DNA of 64,000 nucleotides from Istiophorus platypterus. Its lineage: Eukaryota; Chordata; Actinopteri; Istiophoriformes; Istiophoridae. The stretch covers positions 12,243,027-12,307,026 of the forward strand of contig CM029126.1 in NCBI GenBank assembly GCA_016859345.1, given 5' to 3'. Of this stretch, positions 24,915 through 38,275 are shown one piece after another; the first letter of the stretch is position 1, and every line of letters starts with the position of its first letter. The translations under genes and the position numbers were made by a program. The notes under the pieces were generated by a model, which saw only the letters and a list, made by a program, of their open reading frames with translations, had not been told where the DNA came from and did no database searches.

Positions 24915-27914
24915 TAGTCAGCAACAGGTGTAAGATGTGTCAACAGTGACTGGTCTGGCCACAAGTCTATGATGACAAGTCAGACATTACTAGATTAGAG
25001 CGTTCAGCCCCTGTTCGCTTCCTCCGTAGTCTTTGTGCTATTCACTGTGTTACACCTAGAAGAATACCTCCTTTCTTCTCTTAGTTTCTCCTTTTTTCCA
25101 TTTTTCATACTTGTGTTTTTTGTGATAATGTTTATAAATAAACATTAATTAAAATTTACATGTGCTTCAATCAGCCAAGACTGACTAATTTTCATCTGCA
25201 GTCCCTTGACAAAGTGCACTCACATTCTGTATTAATTACAGTTAGCTACATTGCATTTACAAAATAAATATCAAATGTGTTATACTACAAACAAAAGGAG
25301 AAAGAAAACCTCCAATAGAACTAAACTACAAAACATACATAAGTAGCACACTGGTGCCTGCAATCAATATATACATGGTTAAACTTCATTGCAATATTTT
25401 CCTTAGAAAAAGCATCAATTAAAGTGTTTTCTCTCTTGAACCAAATTCTGTCTCCAAAGGGCTCTGCTCCTTGTGTGGTTGCATCATTTTCTAGGTACAG
25501 CTAAATTTAGTTTACATGTATTTACCTGACAGAACTCCTCCCCACAGAGGTTAAGCCAGTGTTTTTCTGTGTGTTGCACGCTAACAATTTTTTCCTGTGA
25601 GATGAATTAATGACAGGGATATTTGATGAAGTTAGTCAGAAGATTTTGTTTACCAATATTGTGGAAAACCTTGAAGTCTAGAATTCCAAATGAATACAGA
25701 TATGGGTGGTAGAAAAACCCCCCGCTGTGACCGACTGAGATGAGTCTGTTTGGAGTCATTGTCTGTTATGAAACCACAGAATTTGAACAGCCAATAAAGT
25801 TTTGTTTAATGTGTTGGCATTTACTGAAGTAAACTGATAAAAATGCTGAGTGCGATGCAGGATAAGTTCCATACACAATGAGGTATAGCAAACTTTCAAA
25901 AATGCACACAGTGTAGGAAGCTGCAGAAATGTTTGCTAATGCAAGTGCACACTCAAAGTCCCCTGAACAGCTGTGTCTCCTGTCTTCCCTCGGCACCTCT
26001 GCACATCAAGGCAGACATGTATGTTCCGCATACGTACATATACAAACACACGCCCTCCCCCCAACATATAGTAACAGCCCCAGAGTAACTGCATAAGTTC
26101 TAAATGTGCTCTTTCCAAAAGAGAAAAAACTACACTTAGTGCCAAACACACCTGCTAAATCAAATCAAAATCCACTTTACATGGTTCCCATTCAAAAGTA
26201 CTCCCAAATCCAAATTTCCGAAGACACACAGACTCATAGACACACACACACACACACACGCACATCTGCCAAATGTGTGTGTTCTGGATGGACGCCAAGG
26301 TGAGCAAGCGTGCTCAGACAGGACCAAATCCCTGCAGACTCTTTCAGTAATAAGGTGTGGGGATGTGTCATTTTTAGACTGGAAAAACATTAGCTCTTCA
26401 TCCCGTCTGAAACTTTACAATGAAACCTGTGTGGCTTAATTTTTAATTGTATTCTTCAAAACCATAACTTTCTTTGGCGCCATTTTCACTGTACAAATTA
26501 CAAGTGTTATTAAAGAACATAATAATATGAGCTTTGTGAGTACCATGCAAATGTATTTATTTAATTTTTGAAACCAGCAAAAGTTGAATTCAATATTGTG
26601 CTTGTCACCGCTTCTGTTGTCAGGTCCACTGGTTTCAAGGCCAGTTGTTAAATATTTGAATCTCTGAAGTTCTACTCACTTGACAAATGATTTATATCAA
26701 AGGTGAAATGTGTATGTTCATCCGTGCTGACAGTGTTTTGGTCTATGGGCTGTCCTCTGACAGCCTAATGACTAGCTGTCCACATATCACTCCACTCACT
26801 GGTCTCATTCTGAAGGGCGGCAGAAGCAGGAGGAGGAGGAAGAGGAGGAAGGGGGAGGGGGCAAAACTATCTGGAAGATAGAGACAGAACATACTGAACC
26901 ACACTCAAACCCTGAGGACACCGGAGGTTCTGCCTGTTAATCTATTTCCATGTGAGAAGTACAGAGCAAAGGTCTCTTAGCACCAACTGGCACCAGCGAA
27001 AGAGCTGAAGGGTCACATATTTGCATATGTCATTGTGTTTTTTATGAGAGGAAGGAAGGTGGTCTTTATGTGCGGCCCACAATGCATGCATTGGGTTCTG
27101 CATGTGTGAGCCCCTCAGCTGTGCAACCTCCGGGCTCAGAGGAGAAAAATGCTGATTATAAAATCAAAACAAAGGCGGAGAACCTGGTGAAACTGGGGAT
27201 AGAAAGTTACCAGCTGTTCCCTGCACACAGTTCCCCTATAAATACCTATGGCACCAACTGCTTTTATATACAAAGGAGTGCATGCATATGCATGTACACC
27301 AAAAAAGCTATGACAGAAAGCTTCTGTATGAATGTTAATAGGGTGACTTTTATGTGCAGTGCTTTATTCAGTCAGTGAAATCTCCTGCATATCAAAAAAG
27401 AAGATTTTTTTTTTCCTTTGGTGAGACAGCTCCTCTGTATAAATGTATATAAATCTTAGACTGGCGGACAGTTTCACAATGCAGGTCTGATTATCACTGC
27501 CGATGATCTGAGTGTACAAAATGTGGCAGTCAACCGTGTGACTATTTCATAAATGTAGGAGCAGGACTTGGAGACCCCCGAGTTTTTGAGGAGGGAAGGG
27601 TGAAGGAGGAGACCGATAAATTCAGCAAGAGAAGGAAAAAGATGGAAAAAAACAGTGAGAAAGAGATAAATGAGATGGCAGTTTGAAAGAAGAAGAGGCC
27701 CCATAGCTGTTCGCTGGAATAATTAGATAAATAAGTCAATGGAGGAATGTGACAGAGAAGATTGGGATGGGTGAGGGGTCATCAGGAAAACTGAAAGAAG
27801 CGCATTCCTTCCTTCTCTCTTGTTCTCTTCAAAACAGCAGCTGGGACAGGTGTGCTTTTACTGATGGCAGAAAGTGCACAGGTTGCTGACTGCCTCCTGG
27901 TGTGCCATGTGTAT

Positions 27915-27916
<2 letters not shown>

Positions 27917-27949
<33 letters not shown>
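27917..27949 (+). repeat. (TG)n microsatellite
   Basis: About 16 TG units in intergenic sequence. Confidence 0.9.
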
Positions 27950-27951
<2 letters not shown>

Positions 27952-28969
27952 ATATGCTGAGTATGCAAACTGTCTGGCTGCAAACTGCATGCAAGCAGAG
28001 ACTTTGTTGTGTGTAATTACGGTGGAAAGCAAACCCCGTAGATCAGAGTTTGACCATATTGACAAAAATAGACATCTGAATGCACACATGGTGTTTGTTA
28101 GGGACAGACTGTTACAGTGTCCGTGTAAGAAAACAGCTGTACATAAAATGTGTGGACGACTAAAGGATGTGTGAAAAAGTACAAGAGTCAGCCTATGTGT
28201 GTCTGTTTTTTAAGGAGACAGTCTCTACTTCAGGAAACAGAGGGATCCTGTTTGTGAGTTGTACCCATTGTTCAGCTGATTACAGCCCTACCCCCACCCC
28301 CACCCCACATCACTCCTTCCCCATCACACACAAATTGATATACAAAACACAGGCCTCATTTTACTATTTGGCTGTTGACCAAAGACATGTACACATCAGT
28401 GTAAGTGCCTTGCTGTGATTTCCCGCCTCACACTTGACATGTTGTCTCTTCACAATAAAGCCGGTTTCTAAGGAGGGGTGTGTCAAGCCAGTCTTTCTGA
28501 CTCCGTGCATTGTCTCTCCAACCTTATTGATATCTTTTTCACATCAAAACAAATGGACAATACAAAAAACTCCCTTATCTTCTCCTGGACTCATCTTTTG
28601 CTCATTGTTCCTACCACTAAATTCCCCCCACCTTCCTTTTCCTGCTAAATGACTAATTCCTACTCACTAGGCCCAGACTTCATCACTTACTGTACCTGTG
28701 TTGTTTATCAGGATATGTTTGCTTATATTTTTAGTCAACAGACCAGATGACTCTGACGCACTCGTTTGCTCAATCCTGTCCAAATATTTTTTTAATGAAA
28801 CTTATTTTTAATTGAACTCTCATGTTATTACTTAATGATACAAGTATATAGAATTTTTTTATTCCCATGCCAAGTTTGACTTTTTTCTTAATATGCCATT
28901 TCTATAGCTATATCATCACCTGCTTCTCCAAGAGACATTCATGGTCCATGGAGGATAAATCATACTGAC

Positions 28970-29470
28970 TTGTTTGATTCCCTGACTTTTCCTCTAGTGC
29001 AAGCAAAATGTCAGAGTTTTCATTTATTATGTGAATTATTTAAACAGCTACTGGATGGATTGGCACCAGATTCTGTACAAATATCAATGATACCCAGAGG
29101 ATTGATCTTACTGAATTTGGTGACACTAACTTTTCCACTAAAGCCACTATGAAGCTAGCATTTTTTTTTGGGGTGGATTGCCATGAATTTTTTTTCAAAA
29201 TTTGGTAAAGCCATCATCTGGTAAAAAAGAAAAAAAAAAATCATTCAGTATTTTGGTTTATGGCTGTACCTGAAAAGCTAGTGATATCAACCTCAGGTGT
29301 TCTGTGTTTAGTGCTAATTAGCAAATCCTAGTATGCAAACACACTAAATTAGGAAGACAAACATAGTAAACATATTTGCTAAACACTTTGGAGTTTCACT
29401 GTGAGCATGGTAGCATGCTGACATTAACATTTAGCTCAAAGCACCATTTTTCCTGAAAGCAGCCTAAAAG
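28970..29470. repeat. Old unclassified teleost interspersed repeat
   Basis: Contains phrases I recognise as recurrent in percomorph genomes: the part around 28980-29150 (CTGACTTTTCCTCTAG, then ACTGGATGGATTGGCACC) and the part around 29400-29450 (CACTGTGAGCATGGTAGCAT, then TTTAGCTCAAAGCACC). Heavily diverged and not coding. Family name unknown to me. Confidence 0.5.
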
Positions 29471-30020
29471 CTTGTTTTATTAAACTTTTTTTAATGCTAC
29501 AACACAACTTACTTTCTGTAACTCATTTCTTCTTCTCCCAAGACTTCTAAGGTTAGCTTTTCTCCTAAATTACACTCAATCCCAGCACAATACTTTGTTG
29601 TGTCTGTGTGTGCTTTCAGTCGCAGGTTCTTTGAGCTCAGGAAGAGAGACACACACATGGGATGAGAACCTCTGGCGTGGCCTTTCCCACCACTGCCCTC
29701 TCTGTATCAACATACTCACACAAACAAGCTCATTCGCACTGCTGCACCATCAAACAGGCTTTTGTCTCTGCCCCTCTTGCAGTCACCCCAATCTCACAAA
29801 CACACACAAACACCACACAGTTATCTCCACACATCTGTATGTAAGCTCATTACTGAATCCGGAACAAAAACCTTCAAACCACAGCAAAAATCTTCCTACT
29901 TCAAATGTCAAAAGCAGCTTTTGCCCTTGCAGAGCAACAAAAATGTTGTTTAATCTTCACCATGTTCACAACTTCATATCCGATCATCAAATAAAAGTCA
30001 TTGATGGTTAAGATAAAAAA

Positions 30021-30026
30021 TTTATT
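30021..30026 (-). terminator. slc50a1: Candidate poly(A) signal of slc50a1
   Basis: AATAAA on the minus strand about 1.0 kb beyond the slc50a1 stop at 31046, in AT-rich sequence that looks like a 3' UTR. Confidence 0.4.
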
Positions 30027-31045
30027 TACATGCCACCTTTAAAGATCATACGGTCTTTAGAAGTGAGTGAATTAGCACTGTAACTCAGCTTTTACATTGC
30101 ATATGTCCTCATTACGGATAATAATAAGGACACAAGCACAATTTTATTATCAATCACAACCAGCCACCAGTAAAGTAAGTGTCATTTGTTTTGTAAACAA
30201 AGCTTATGGTATTAATCTCATCTCGCATTTTATATAAGCTCATGAGAAATTTTCAAAAACATAATTAACCGTAAAAGTAGACAATTTTGATCATAGGCAT
30301 AAGCCCAACACACACATCCTGTATCAAAAAGATCAAGAAACAAAATATATAGAAAACATTTCTGAAAATATATAACTTAATGCCACTGATATGACTATAT
30401 TTTGTCTACATGGTGATATAGAAGCACAAGTACCAAATCTGAAGAGATATAGTATGAAATGATCTTTGCCTCACCAGGCTGTCGAGAAAAATATGGAAAT
30501 ATATAGCACAGCGATCCATACTACATGTGTACCAGTGACAAGAGAAAACTGTATGCCATATTAAAATAGCAGCCAACAAGATACAATTCCACAAAATCTT
30601 TGGCTTGTATGAGGTGAGCAAGATCCAGTCTCTTTCACTGGATTGTGAACAGATAGCAGGTCTGTTTGTGGATCAGTATATGCCAATCATCTTTAATGGC
30701 AAACATGATCTAACAGAAGGCACTTGAAAGATATGCAGAGGAGACACAGATCACAGGTTTAACAGATAGCTGCAAATAAAAACATAAAACAAAACAAAAA
30801 AAAAAACGATTAAGAACATGGTCATTTTTCCATGGACTGTGTAAATTTGTGTACCTCCCTGAAATGACCAAGTCATCAAACACAGGACATTACCTCCACT
30901 TGATAAGTGGTGTCACCCAATGTCAGTTTGTTTCTCATGTGACTGTCTCACTTGATTAAAAGGACAAGATAAGTTATGGAGAGCTTTGCTGCAGCCAACA
31001 AATCTGTCATCTCTTTCTATTTTCATAGACATCATTATCATATTC
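30027..31045 (-). other. slc50a1: Probable slc50a1 3' UTR
   Basis: AT-rich sequence without coding potential, from the stop codon to the first convincing minus-strand poly(A) hexamer. Confidence 0.4.
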
Positions 31046-34000
31046 TTATATATGCATAGACTTATAGGAAGGTGAGCTTTGATTGACAGACGCAAATCTC
31101 GAAAACAGGTAAAATCTGATGAGGCTGGTGAAGATTCCAGGTGTGTTTGGAACCTGGAATGAACAAACAGGAAGAAAGACATAAAACATAGAAGTTTTAT
31201 TTCAATTAAAATAAAACATTTGAAAGCTGTGTTTACAGGGGTGTCTTACCACAATGTAGTAATCATTTAGCTGTAGGCCGTAGAGGACCCAGGAGGTTGA
31301 AGTGAAGAAGGTGGCTACAGTCAGGGGGAAGGACAAGCACTGCACATTACCACTACGCACTATCTCTACCTAAAAGAGAAGAGCGAAGGAGGACAGCAAT
31401 GATTTTTTTAACAAATAAACTTAAAAGCTGCATTAATCAATGTTTTTCTATTTACCGTGGATCAATTTACAATATTTAATGTGAAAAGAGTCACTTGAGG
31501 TAAAAAGCAACAGAATTAACATCCAACTCTGCAGTTCCCCTCAGCTCTGTGGAGAATTTTATTGTCTTACAGCTCACTGTTGTGATTTATTTTTTTGGTT
31601 CAGTCTCATCAACCCCGTTTCCAGATTCAACGGGAGGCTATTTTTAATCGAATAATGAATAAATTAAAAATAAATAAATAAATAAAAATTGATAGACCAA
31701 CTTCATGCTACCTGCACAGTACCAAACAGCAGTGGGTTGAAGTTAGGGACTACCGAGAGAATACAGTGAAGCATTTAGCAGCTAAATAGCCAGGTATTAA
31801 CCTCAGGAAGTGGAGCCAAAAGAAGAGTGAATAATAGACTGAAATGTGTCAGGTGGCCAGAATGATTCCAAATAAATACTAATGCTGCTCGGTTACTGCT
31901 AGATACATAAGGCGGCAAGTGTTTGCTTATACAGTTATAAAGTTAAAACAGCTCTGTATCAATAGTATGTTCATAAGTTGTTCTGCTGCTACAAGCAGTC
32001 GTTGATTTACACGCTGCATCAAGTAGTCCTTTTCAAGCATAACCAGCCCAGACATAAATAGCTTAGACACTGCAACACATCGAACTAAGAAAACACCAGG
32101 GGTTAGATGACAACTGTAAACAAACCAACAGTTTAGTCAGATTATCTTCTTGTTACTGACTTCCAGAAAGCATGAAAGGTCAAAATTGGCCCATGAAGCT
32201 AAGTTGTATTGTGTGATATATGGTTTAAATTCAGAGTTTCAGTAATAATTTTACTTTTCAACTCTCTTTTCTCTTCCAAATCTTTCTAGCGATGTCAGCA
32301 CATGTCCAGATTTAAGTAATTAATCTGGTGAGTACAACTGGATTATCATCACCAACAAGAATGATCGTTATTAATGGATTTACCTTGAAACACCAGTCCT
32401 TTAGTGTTTAAAGTGAGATAGCCTTAATAAGGATGGCTTTAGATTTATATATTCTGTGTAGTGCCAACATCATATTATCTAAACTGTAAGAGAAAAACGT
32501 TACCAAGGGGATAAGACAGACACAGACAGGGAATGAGAAAAACAGGAAAACACAGATGAGGGAAAGAAAGGCAGGAAACGGACGGGGTCATTCAGAGCTG
32601 TGATGCAGATGGGAGAAGAAGACAAACAGGATAGTAAGTGGAACTAAAAGATGATATAAAGACACCAAAGGAAAGGTAGAGAAAAGGGGAAGTATTACTT
32701 CACTGATAAATAGTTGCAGATGGCAGAAGCTGTGTTGTTTACATTTTTTTGTACTGAATCCAGGTGGTGTTTAAGGGGATACTCGGAAGTCTGATATAGA
32801 GAACAACTTTCACAACACACTCAGTCTTTGGATATATCACCTTGCTACTGCCTCTTAAAGACATAATCTGCAGGATGTACAGAATGAATCATTAAAACTC
32901 TTCTTTTTGCCATTTTTAATGGACTGCAACAGTGGGGTCAGACCTATAAACAAGATTGTCGCTGGCTGTCTGACTGACTGGCTGAGTGATGAAATTATGT
33001 TATTGGTAAGCCGTTGGAGTTTGCCTTGCTGTTGCTCTTTCAAAATGTATTGACGCAAACAGTTTCTATCGTGTCATCAGTGGGTCTTTTACAGGTAGTG
33101 TTGCCTGCCCAGCTCCTTTGTTTTTGGATTTGCCAACTTCCCAGACCCCTTTTTAAAACGCACCCAGCGGTAAATCTAGCGACTTTTTGGACAAACCTTA
33201 ACCACCTTCCAGAGAGGAGAGTCGCCATTATAGTCCTGCAAGCGCACGTTCAGGCTTTCCTTCAGACTACTCACCTTTCTACGACTCTCATTTAATGTAC
33301 TGCACAGTGACTGTGCAGGACTCAGAAAGTTCTGAGTCATAATTTTACAAGCAAATATAGCTGAAATAACAGCACAGCAATTATCTTGATCTTGTGTGTA
33401 TGGTGATTTTGTCAGATGACATCATGGTCAGGATTTTTACCAGTACAGAGCAGCGGCTTGAAAATGGCTTGGAAGTGATTGCTGGTTAACATGTTGTCCC
33501 GATGGGAAGCATTTCAGTCACCATTTCAAACTTGTTCTGTCGTCTGACAGCAGAAACAGAAAATACAAACAAGAAGGGCTTTAACAGGAATATGGCTGCA
33601 TTGAAATGACTGTAAATGTGAGTACAGAGGGTAGAAGAGGGAAACGTAAGAGATAAAGGGTGATCCAGCCATACATTAGGTTTTGAACTACTCTTGTTAA
33701 CCTAATAATACAACTCTGTCATGCAAATACCCCGTTTCATTTTTGGTGCTTTACAGCTTGAACAATGCATTTCAGAGGTCTTGAGATGATGGGCTGTACT
33801 TTACAATGGAGCCAGGACTGACCGTTTTCTCTGGATTTTATTAAGCAGAAAAGCAGCCATGACTAGCTACTATGAATGGAGGCTTACATTAAGAGCTGAG
33901 CAATGGCTCACTAACCTTAGTACTTAGGGGCTTCATCAAAGACTTAAAAGATATTTGATTGATCACAAGTGTCCAACAACTAGTAAACTAAGTGAATAAT

Positions 34001-35027
34001 TATTTCACCACTTATGTATAGCAATCTAATTTTGTGCATATTTGCAGATATTGTCTGATGATGAATTAATATTTTTTGTGATTATCGTGACAGTTTTGTT
34101 TAAACCATCCACCTGCAGTTGTGTTCCAGATTACCGCATGTTGCATTCTGCATGCAGTGTTTTGTCTGCAATGCATGTGAGCCGTACCAGGTCGGTGAGC
34201 GGGGACAGGTACATGCTGACGGTGATCACGCTGCAGGTGAAGCCCAGCTGGTTGAGCTGTGCATCTCCCCGCGGGAGAAACATGGTGAAGTAGAACCAAC
34301 CGCAGATCAGCACCGCCCCTGCCGCGAGCGTCTCCGACATCACCAGCCTCTGAAAAGGACACACATGGAGGATGCGGAGGAACAGGTGTGCTGGTAAACA
34401 GGTTGGATTTAACCTCAACGGAGCGTTTTCTGCAGATCCACACTGACCTTTTGTTTTGTGTAGAGGAAGTACATGCTTATGTACAGTAACTGGAGGAAAG
34501 CGCCAATAATGTTGACCAGGACAATCGTCTGATCCCTCTTCAGGATCCCATAGTACAACCAGCCAAGGTTACTATGGAAACACGACAAGCATCAGATGCG
34601 CCCGATCCCCAGCTGGGCAGCAAATGACCGAAATGAACATAGTGAAAGAGGCACACAAAACGCACTCACTTAAGACATGTGGTGAGGAAAGGGAGGAACT
34701 GGATATTGTCAGCACTTTTGGATTCTCGCATCTTTTTCAGGTCGGTCCTGGAAAAAAGAAAAAAGAAAAGAAACTAAAATGCGCGCTCGGGCACAAACAC
34801 GGACACAGGTAATTAAACTGACACGGACGAGGTCAACACGACCGAGCCGCGATCACCGGAAAAACAACTTTACCACCGACCCAACTAAAAACAACGGGGG
34901 AGGGAATGAGAGCGTGGAAACGTCCACGTTGCGAGCGATTAACCCTCAACGCGACTTACAGTCCAGTCGAGAACATCCCGACCGTGAACACGATGCAGGC
35001 CCATGACAGAAGTTGCAGTAAATCCAT
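31046..35027 (-). CDS. slc50a1: Sugar transporter SWEET1 (solute carrier family 50 member 1)
   Basis: Six coding exons: 34960-35027, 34670-34747, 34448-34571, 34188-34349, 31250-31369 and 31046-31153. All junctions keep frame, giving 219 aa (human 221). Diagnostic stretches are NIQFLPFLTTCLNNLGWLYY in the first MtN3/saliva repeat, and GFTCSVITVSMYLSPLTDL followed by QCLSFPLTVATFFTS in the second. The hydrophobic pattern fits seven membrane helices arranged as two three-helix bundles plus a linker. SWEET proteins carry glucose and related sugars down their gradient; the animal member is found in Golgi and plasma membrane. The start is the ATG at 35027 in a CpG-rich region. Intron 4 (31370-34187) is by far the largest. 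In human this gene lies next to EFNA1, as here. Confidence 0.96.
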
Positions 35028-35420
35028 GGGGCGGGAGAGGGACTCTGACGCACCACCCGGTTTCACCTGCACCGTCTTCTTATGTACACCAACACTCGGG
35101 CTGCATTAAATTACAGACGGACCATAACTACGCTGACGTCCCACTTTCTTTCATTGCATTTCCGGGTTTGCGATCGGTGTACGCCGGAGCTTCTGCACGA
35201 TGATTGGCTGCGCGATAAATCGGGGTCGGATTCGGAATCTTCTTCTTCTTCTTCTTCTTCTTCTTCCTTGCTTTTTTTTTTTTTTTTTTTTTTAAGGATC
35301 GCAAAACCAACTTTTGGTCCGCGAACCGCCAACTACCGCGGCGGAGCGTGAAGGGACGGGATCCGGTTCAATGGCGCTCCGTTAACCCGCGAGGTGCCGG
35401 GACGACGGCGTGCGTCGCAG
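35028..35420 (-). promoter_or_regulatory. slc50a1: slc50a1 CpG-rich promoter region
   Basis: CpG-dense sequence immediately upstream of the slc50a1 start codon, continuing to about 35420, including a CCAAT-type ATTGG on the plus strand near 35202. It contains a TTC repeat and a T tract. Role inferred from position and composition. Confidence 0.5.
35238..35293 (+). repeat. (TTC)n followed by a T tract
   Basis: About nine TTC units (35238-35266), then a run of T (35272-35293), in the upstream region of slc50a1. Confidence 0.88.
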
Positions 35421-37140
35421 CCTGCGTCATCACGTTGGGAGACTCTGACCTCGGCGTGACGGACGGAGACCGTCCGAGTTCACTCTGCACGACAAGTTTA
35501 GTCCTGGTCATGTTTTGGAAATGTTCCTTATTATTCCATGAAGCCCAAGTAAACATGTGATTACTTTTCGACCAGCATTAAATTAAAACATAAAGATGTT
35601 CAATTTACTACCATATTCTCGTTTGAAAAGCTTTGGCGTTTTGCCATTTTAAAAAAAGACTTAGGCATCACAGCCCTTAAAAGTCTGGAACCACTAAATT
35701 TACATAGTTCAGGAAATATACTGCTGGTTTTTCAAAATTCAAAATGCAGTGATTTTACTGTTTAAAATAACGACAATATACTCAACTGGGGTGCACCGAT
35801 GGAATGATCAACTCCATTCTATATGTTTCAGCTACTCATTGAACTATTCCGGTGACAGAGTGTTATTTCATGGGTAATGCATCCAGAAATTAAGATGATC
35901 ATAATTTTTAAAGTTGTGTATTAAAACGTTAAACTACTGCTGCCCTCACAGTTATCAAAGTACTGGTGAATTTAAGCCTAATCACCTAAAATATCGAGTG
36001 TGGAGGAAACTTTCAGCACCATCCCAGTGAATCTCTGTCCACAGACCCTTTCTCATTCAGTGCCTTCAAACCATCCCTCAGACTTGACCTTTAACAACAT
36101 TCTCCGGTGTATTTTTTTTTTTTTTTCATTTCCTCGCCTTCATTTTCTTTTGGTTCTTTTTAAGCTTGCATTACTTTGATATTTCATTTTTTTTCACTTC
36201 ATTTTTTATGTCATAATTTTAACTAATGTTATTATTTAGATTCAACTTTTTTTATAGATGCTGTACAATATTAAATTTCTGGTTTATATTGGATCTTTGT
36301 TTAAGAAATTGTAAGTAATTGATTTCCGCTAATGCTCTTTTATTTCCAAGCAAACAGAAATTTTAAAGTAGGAATGGTACTTGAAACTTAACTTTTACAG
36401 TATATGCAAATAAAGATTTTAAAGCACTTTGCACATTGCTATATGACATTGCTATCTGTTCCTTCAGTTGAGAGTTGATAGATACATGGATGCTACATTG
36501 CAACAATTCTGAACCCCTGTGACCATCTACTGTGAATTTAAACTATGACGTGATCATGGAAAAACAAAAAAATTCCATTTTATGTTCTGGCTTTTAATGT
36601 ATATGTTGCATGGTTTTACAGGAGATGGTGACTTTTAACAGTTTTCAGTCAGCTCTAAGGTTTGCAAGTGTGAACTTTGTGCACTCTGCTGCTCGTCATT
36701 CCAACACACCACTGTTTAAACAAATATCCAACTTTTCCTCCAAAGAGGATGTACAGAGAAAGAAAGACCAAAAAAAAAGAAAAAAGAAAAAGAGTGTGAG
36801 CAAGGAGGTGAGAGTGACACCTTTACACCCAGTTGTCAGTTAGCTTGTGGGCCTCTCTCCCTGCACTATCCCGCGCTATCGGCCCTTCATCATCCCCCTC
36901 TTGGTGCTCGTGTTTAGTTTTCAGACTGTGAAATCCAAGCCAGGGTAAGCTGTGTCACGGGGGATGAAAGACAGAGGCGGGCAGAGAAGAGGAGATGAGA
37001 AAATACAGGCTGGGAAAGACCTGGGCTTGGAAATCTGAAGGGGCTGGAGAATTTTCATCAGGTAGGAGATTGATAGATCTCAGGGGGATCTCAATTTCCA
37101 AAGTAGCTCCATGCAAAAATAAATTTTACAAGACTGATAT
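35421..37140. other. Intergenic region between slc50a1 and efna1
   Basis: AT-rich, with no recognisable coding exon. A purine-rich patch lies near 36750-36800. DPM3, which sits beside SLC50A1 in human, is not seen here. Confidence 0.5.
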
Positions 37141-37141
37141 T

Positions 37142-37165
37142 TTTATTACATCACATTTTTTTATT
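37142..37165 (-). terminator. efna1: Candidate poly(A) signals of efna1
   Basis: Two minus-strand AATAAA hexamers (37142-37147 and 37160-37165) about 1.1 kb beyond the efna1 stop, bounding an AT-rich 3' UTR-like region (37166-38275). Confidence 0.35.
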
Positions 37166-38275
37166 TCACTGACAATTTTTCACATCTTAAAACAGTTATA
37201 CTTTTCTCTATGTACAGATTTACACAAACATTTTTTTTAAAAATGACAGATGTTTAACAAAAAAAAAAAATCAACTGTAAATACATTGTGGGAAGTCCCT
37301 TCAGTTCTAGGATTGACAATGTGCAGGTGGGATCACATCTGCAAAATCACCTAATGTACCATACTTTGATACTGCCTAGACAGCAGAAATGAGTGGAGAA
37401 CCATAAGTACTGAAAAAGTTCAGCTCCCTGACATGCTACTGGTAGTTTTAGGTTTGATCAGTTTTTTCTCTTGATTAGAGGCTCCATACAAATTACATGT
37501 GAAAAAATTAAAGATTGGCAGGGGGTTATGATTTATAATTTACAAGAGGATCCAAATTAATTCAAATGCAACACAAGTTGGGGGAGAAACACTGGTTTTT
37601 ATTAGACAATTTGTTCACTTGTGTTGTTCTATAACGGACAAAATATTTTTTGCAGTTTCTAAACTGCAGTACTTGACTCAGAGTGTCTGCCTTTGTGTTG
37701 GTGTAAATGAAACAGACACTTAAAAGGGTGTAACAGGGAGCTGAGTGCTACATGACAAAAATCCTACATAATGAATCCCACTTTGGTATTAGCCAATTAC
37801 ATTGCCAATACAAAATCAAAAATTTCTCAACATGTAGAGCAAGAAAAATGAGTCTGACAGTTTGAGTTCAGTATTATAACACAGAGCTGTACCAGTGATA
37901 TAAAAATCTGAAAAAACATACAGTAAAATTATGATGAAAACATGTTCATCTTAATTTTCAAGCCAACATTAATTCATACGGTGTTTTGATGAGTTTTCTT
38001 CCAGTTATGTTCATAATGACTGAGAAAAGCATGCGTCTTAAATGGTCAAAAATGAGAAATACATCCTTGTAATAAAGTAAGACAAACGTCTTTGAGGTCT
38101 TCATCTTTGGAACGATCCACATTCCATATTCACGCAAACAAACACATCAACACACAGACACACACACACACTACTGCCCACATTTGTATAAAAAAATCTG
38201 TATAAAAAACATCTCGGAGTGTTCATGGTCCCAATGCCCAGCACTGGGTTAGCATTGTCTCAGTATTGATCAGTC

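Larger units (their letters stand above)
24046..28965. other. Gene-poor intergenic region
   Basis: No coding exon recognised on either strand between the trim46 3' end and the repeat at 28.97 kb. It holds an A29 tract, an AC tract near 26240-26260 and a TG tract at 27917-27949. Short ORFs look random. Confidence 0.5.

Noticed and set aside
22362..28965. Possible MUC1-like or other gene after trim46
   Set aside because: No tandem Pro/Ser/Thr repeats, SEA domain or plausible exons seen; short frames look random.
28970..29470. Possible gene fragment
   Set aside because: No reading frame of note; phrases match a known type of teleost interspersed repeat.
22362..30000. miR-92b, which lies near this block in human
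   Set aside because: I looked for the miR-92 seed region by eye and found no convincing hairpin. A covariance-model or BLAST search would be needed to exclude it.
34066..34443. 125-residue minus-strand open frame overlapping slc50a1 exon 4
   Set aside because: Different frame from the SWEET1 reading frame, which is conserved; this is a shadow.
35421..37140. Possible DPM3 gene beside slc50a1, as in human
   Set aside because: DPM3 is essentially a single coding exon of about 92 codons; no open frame here or elsewhere in the window resembles it.
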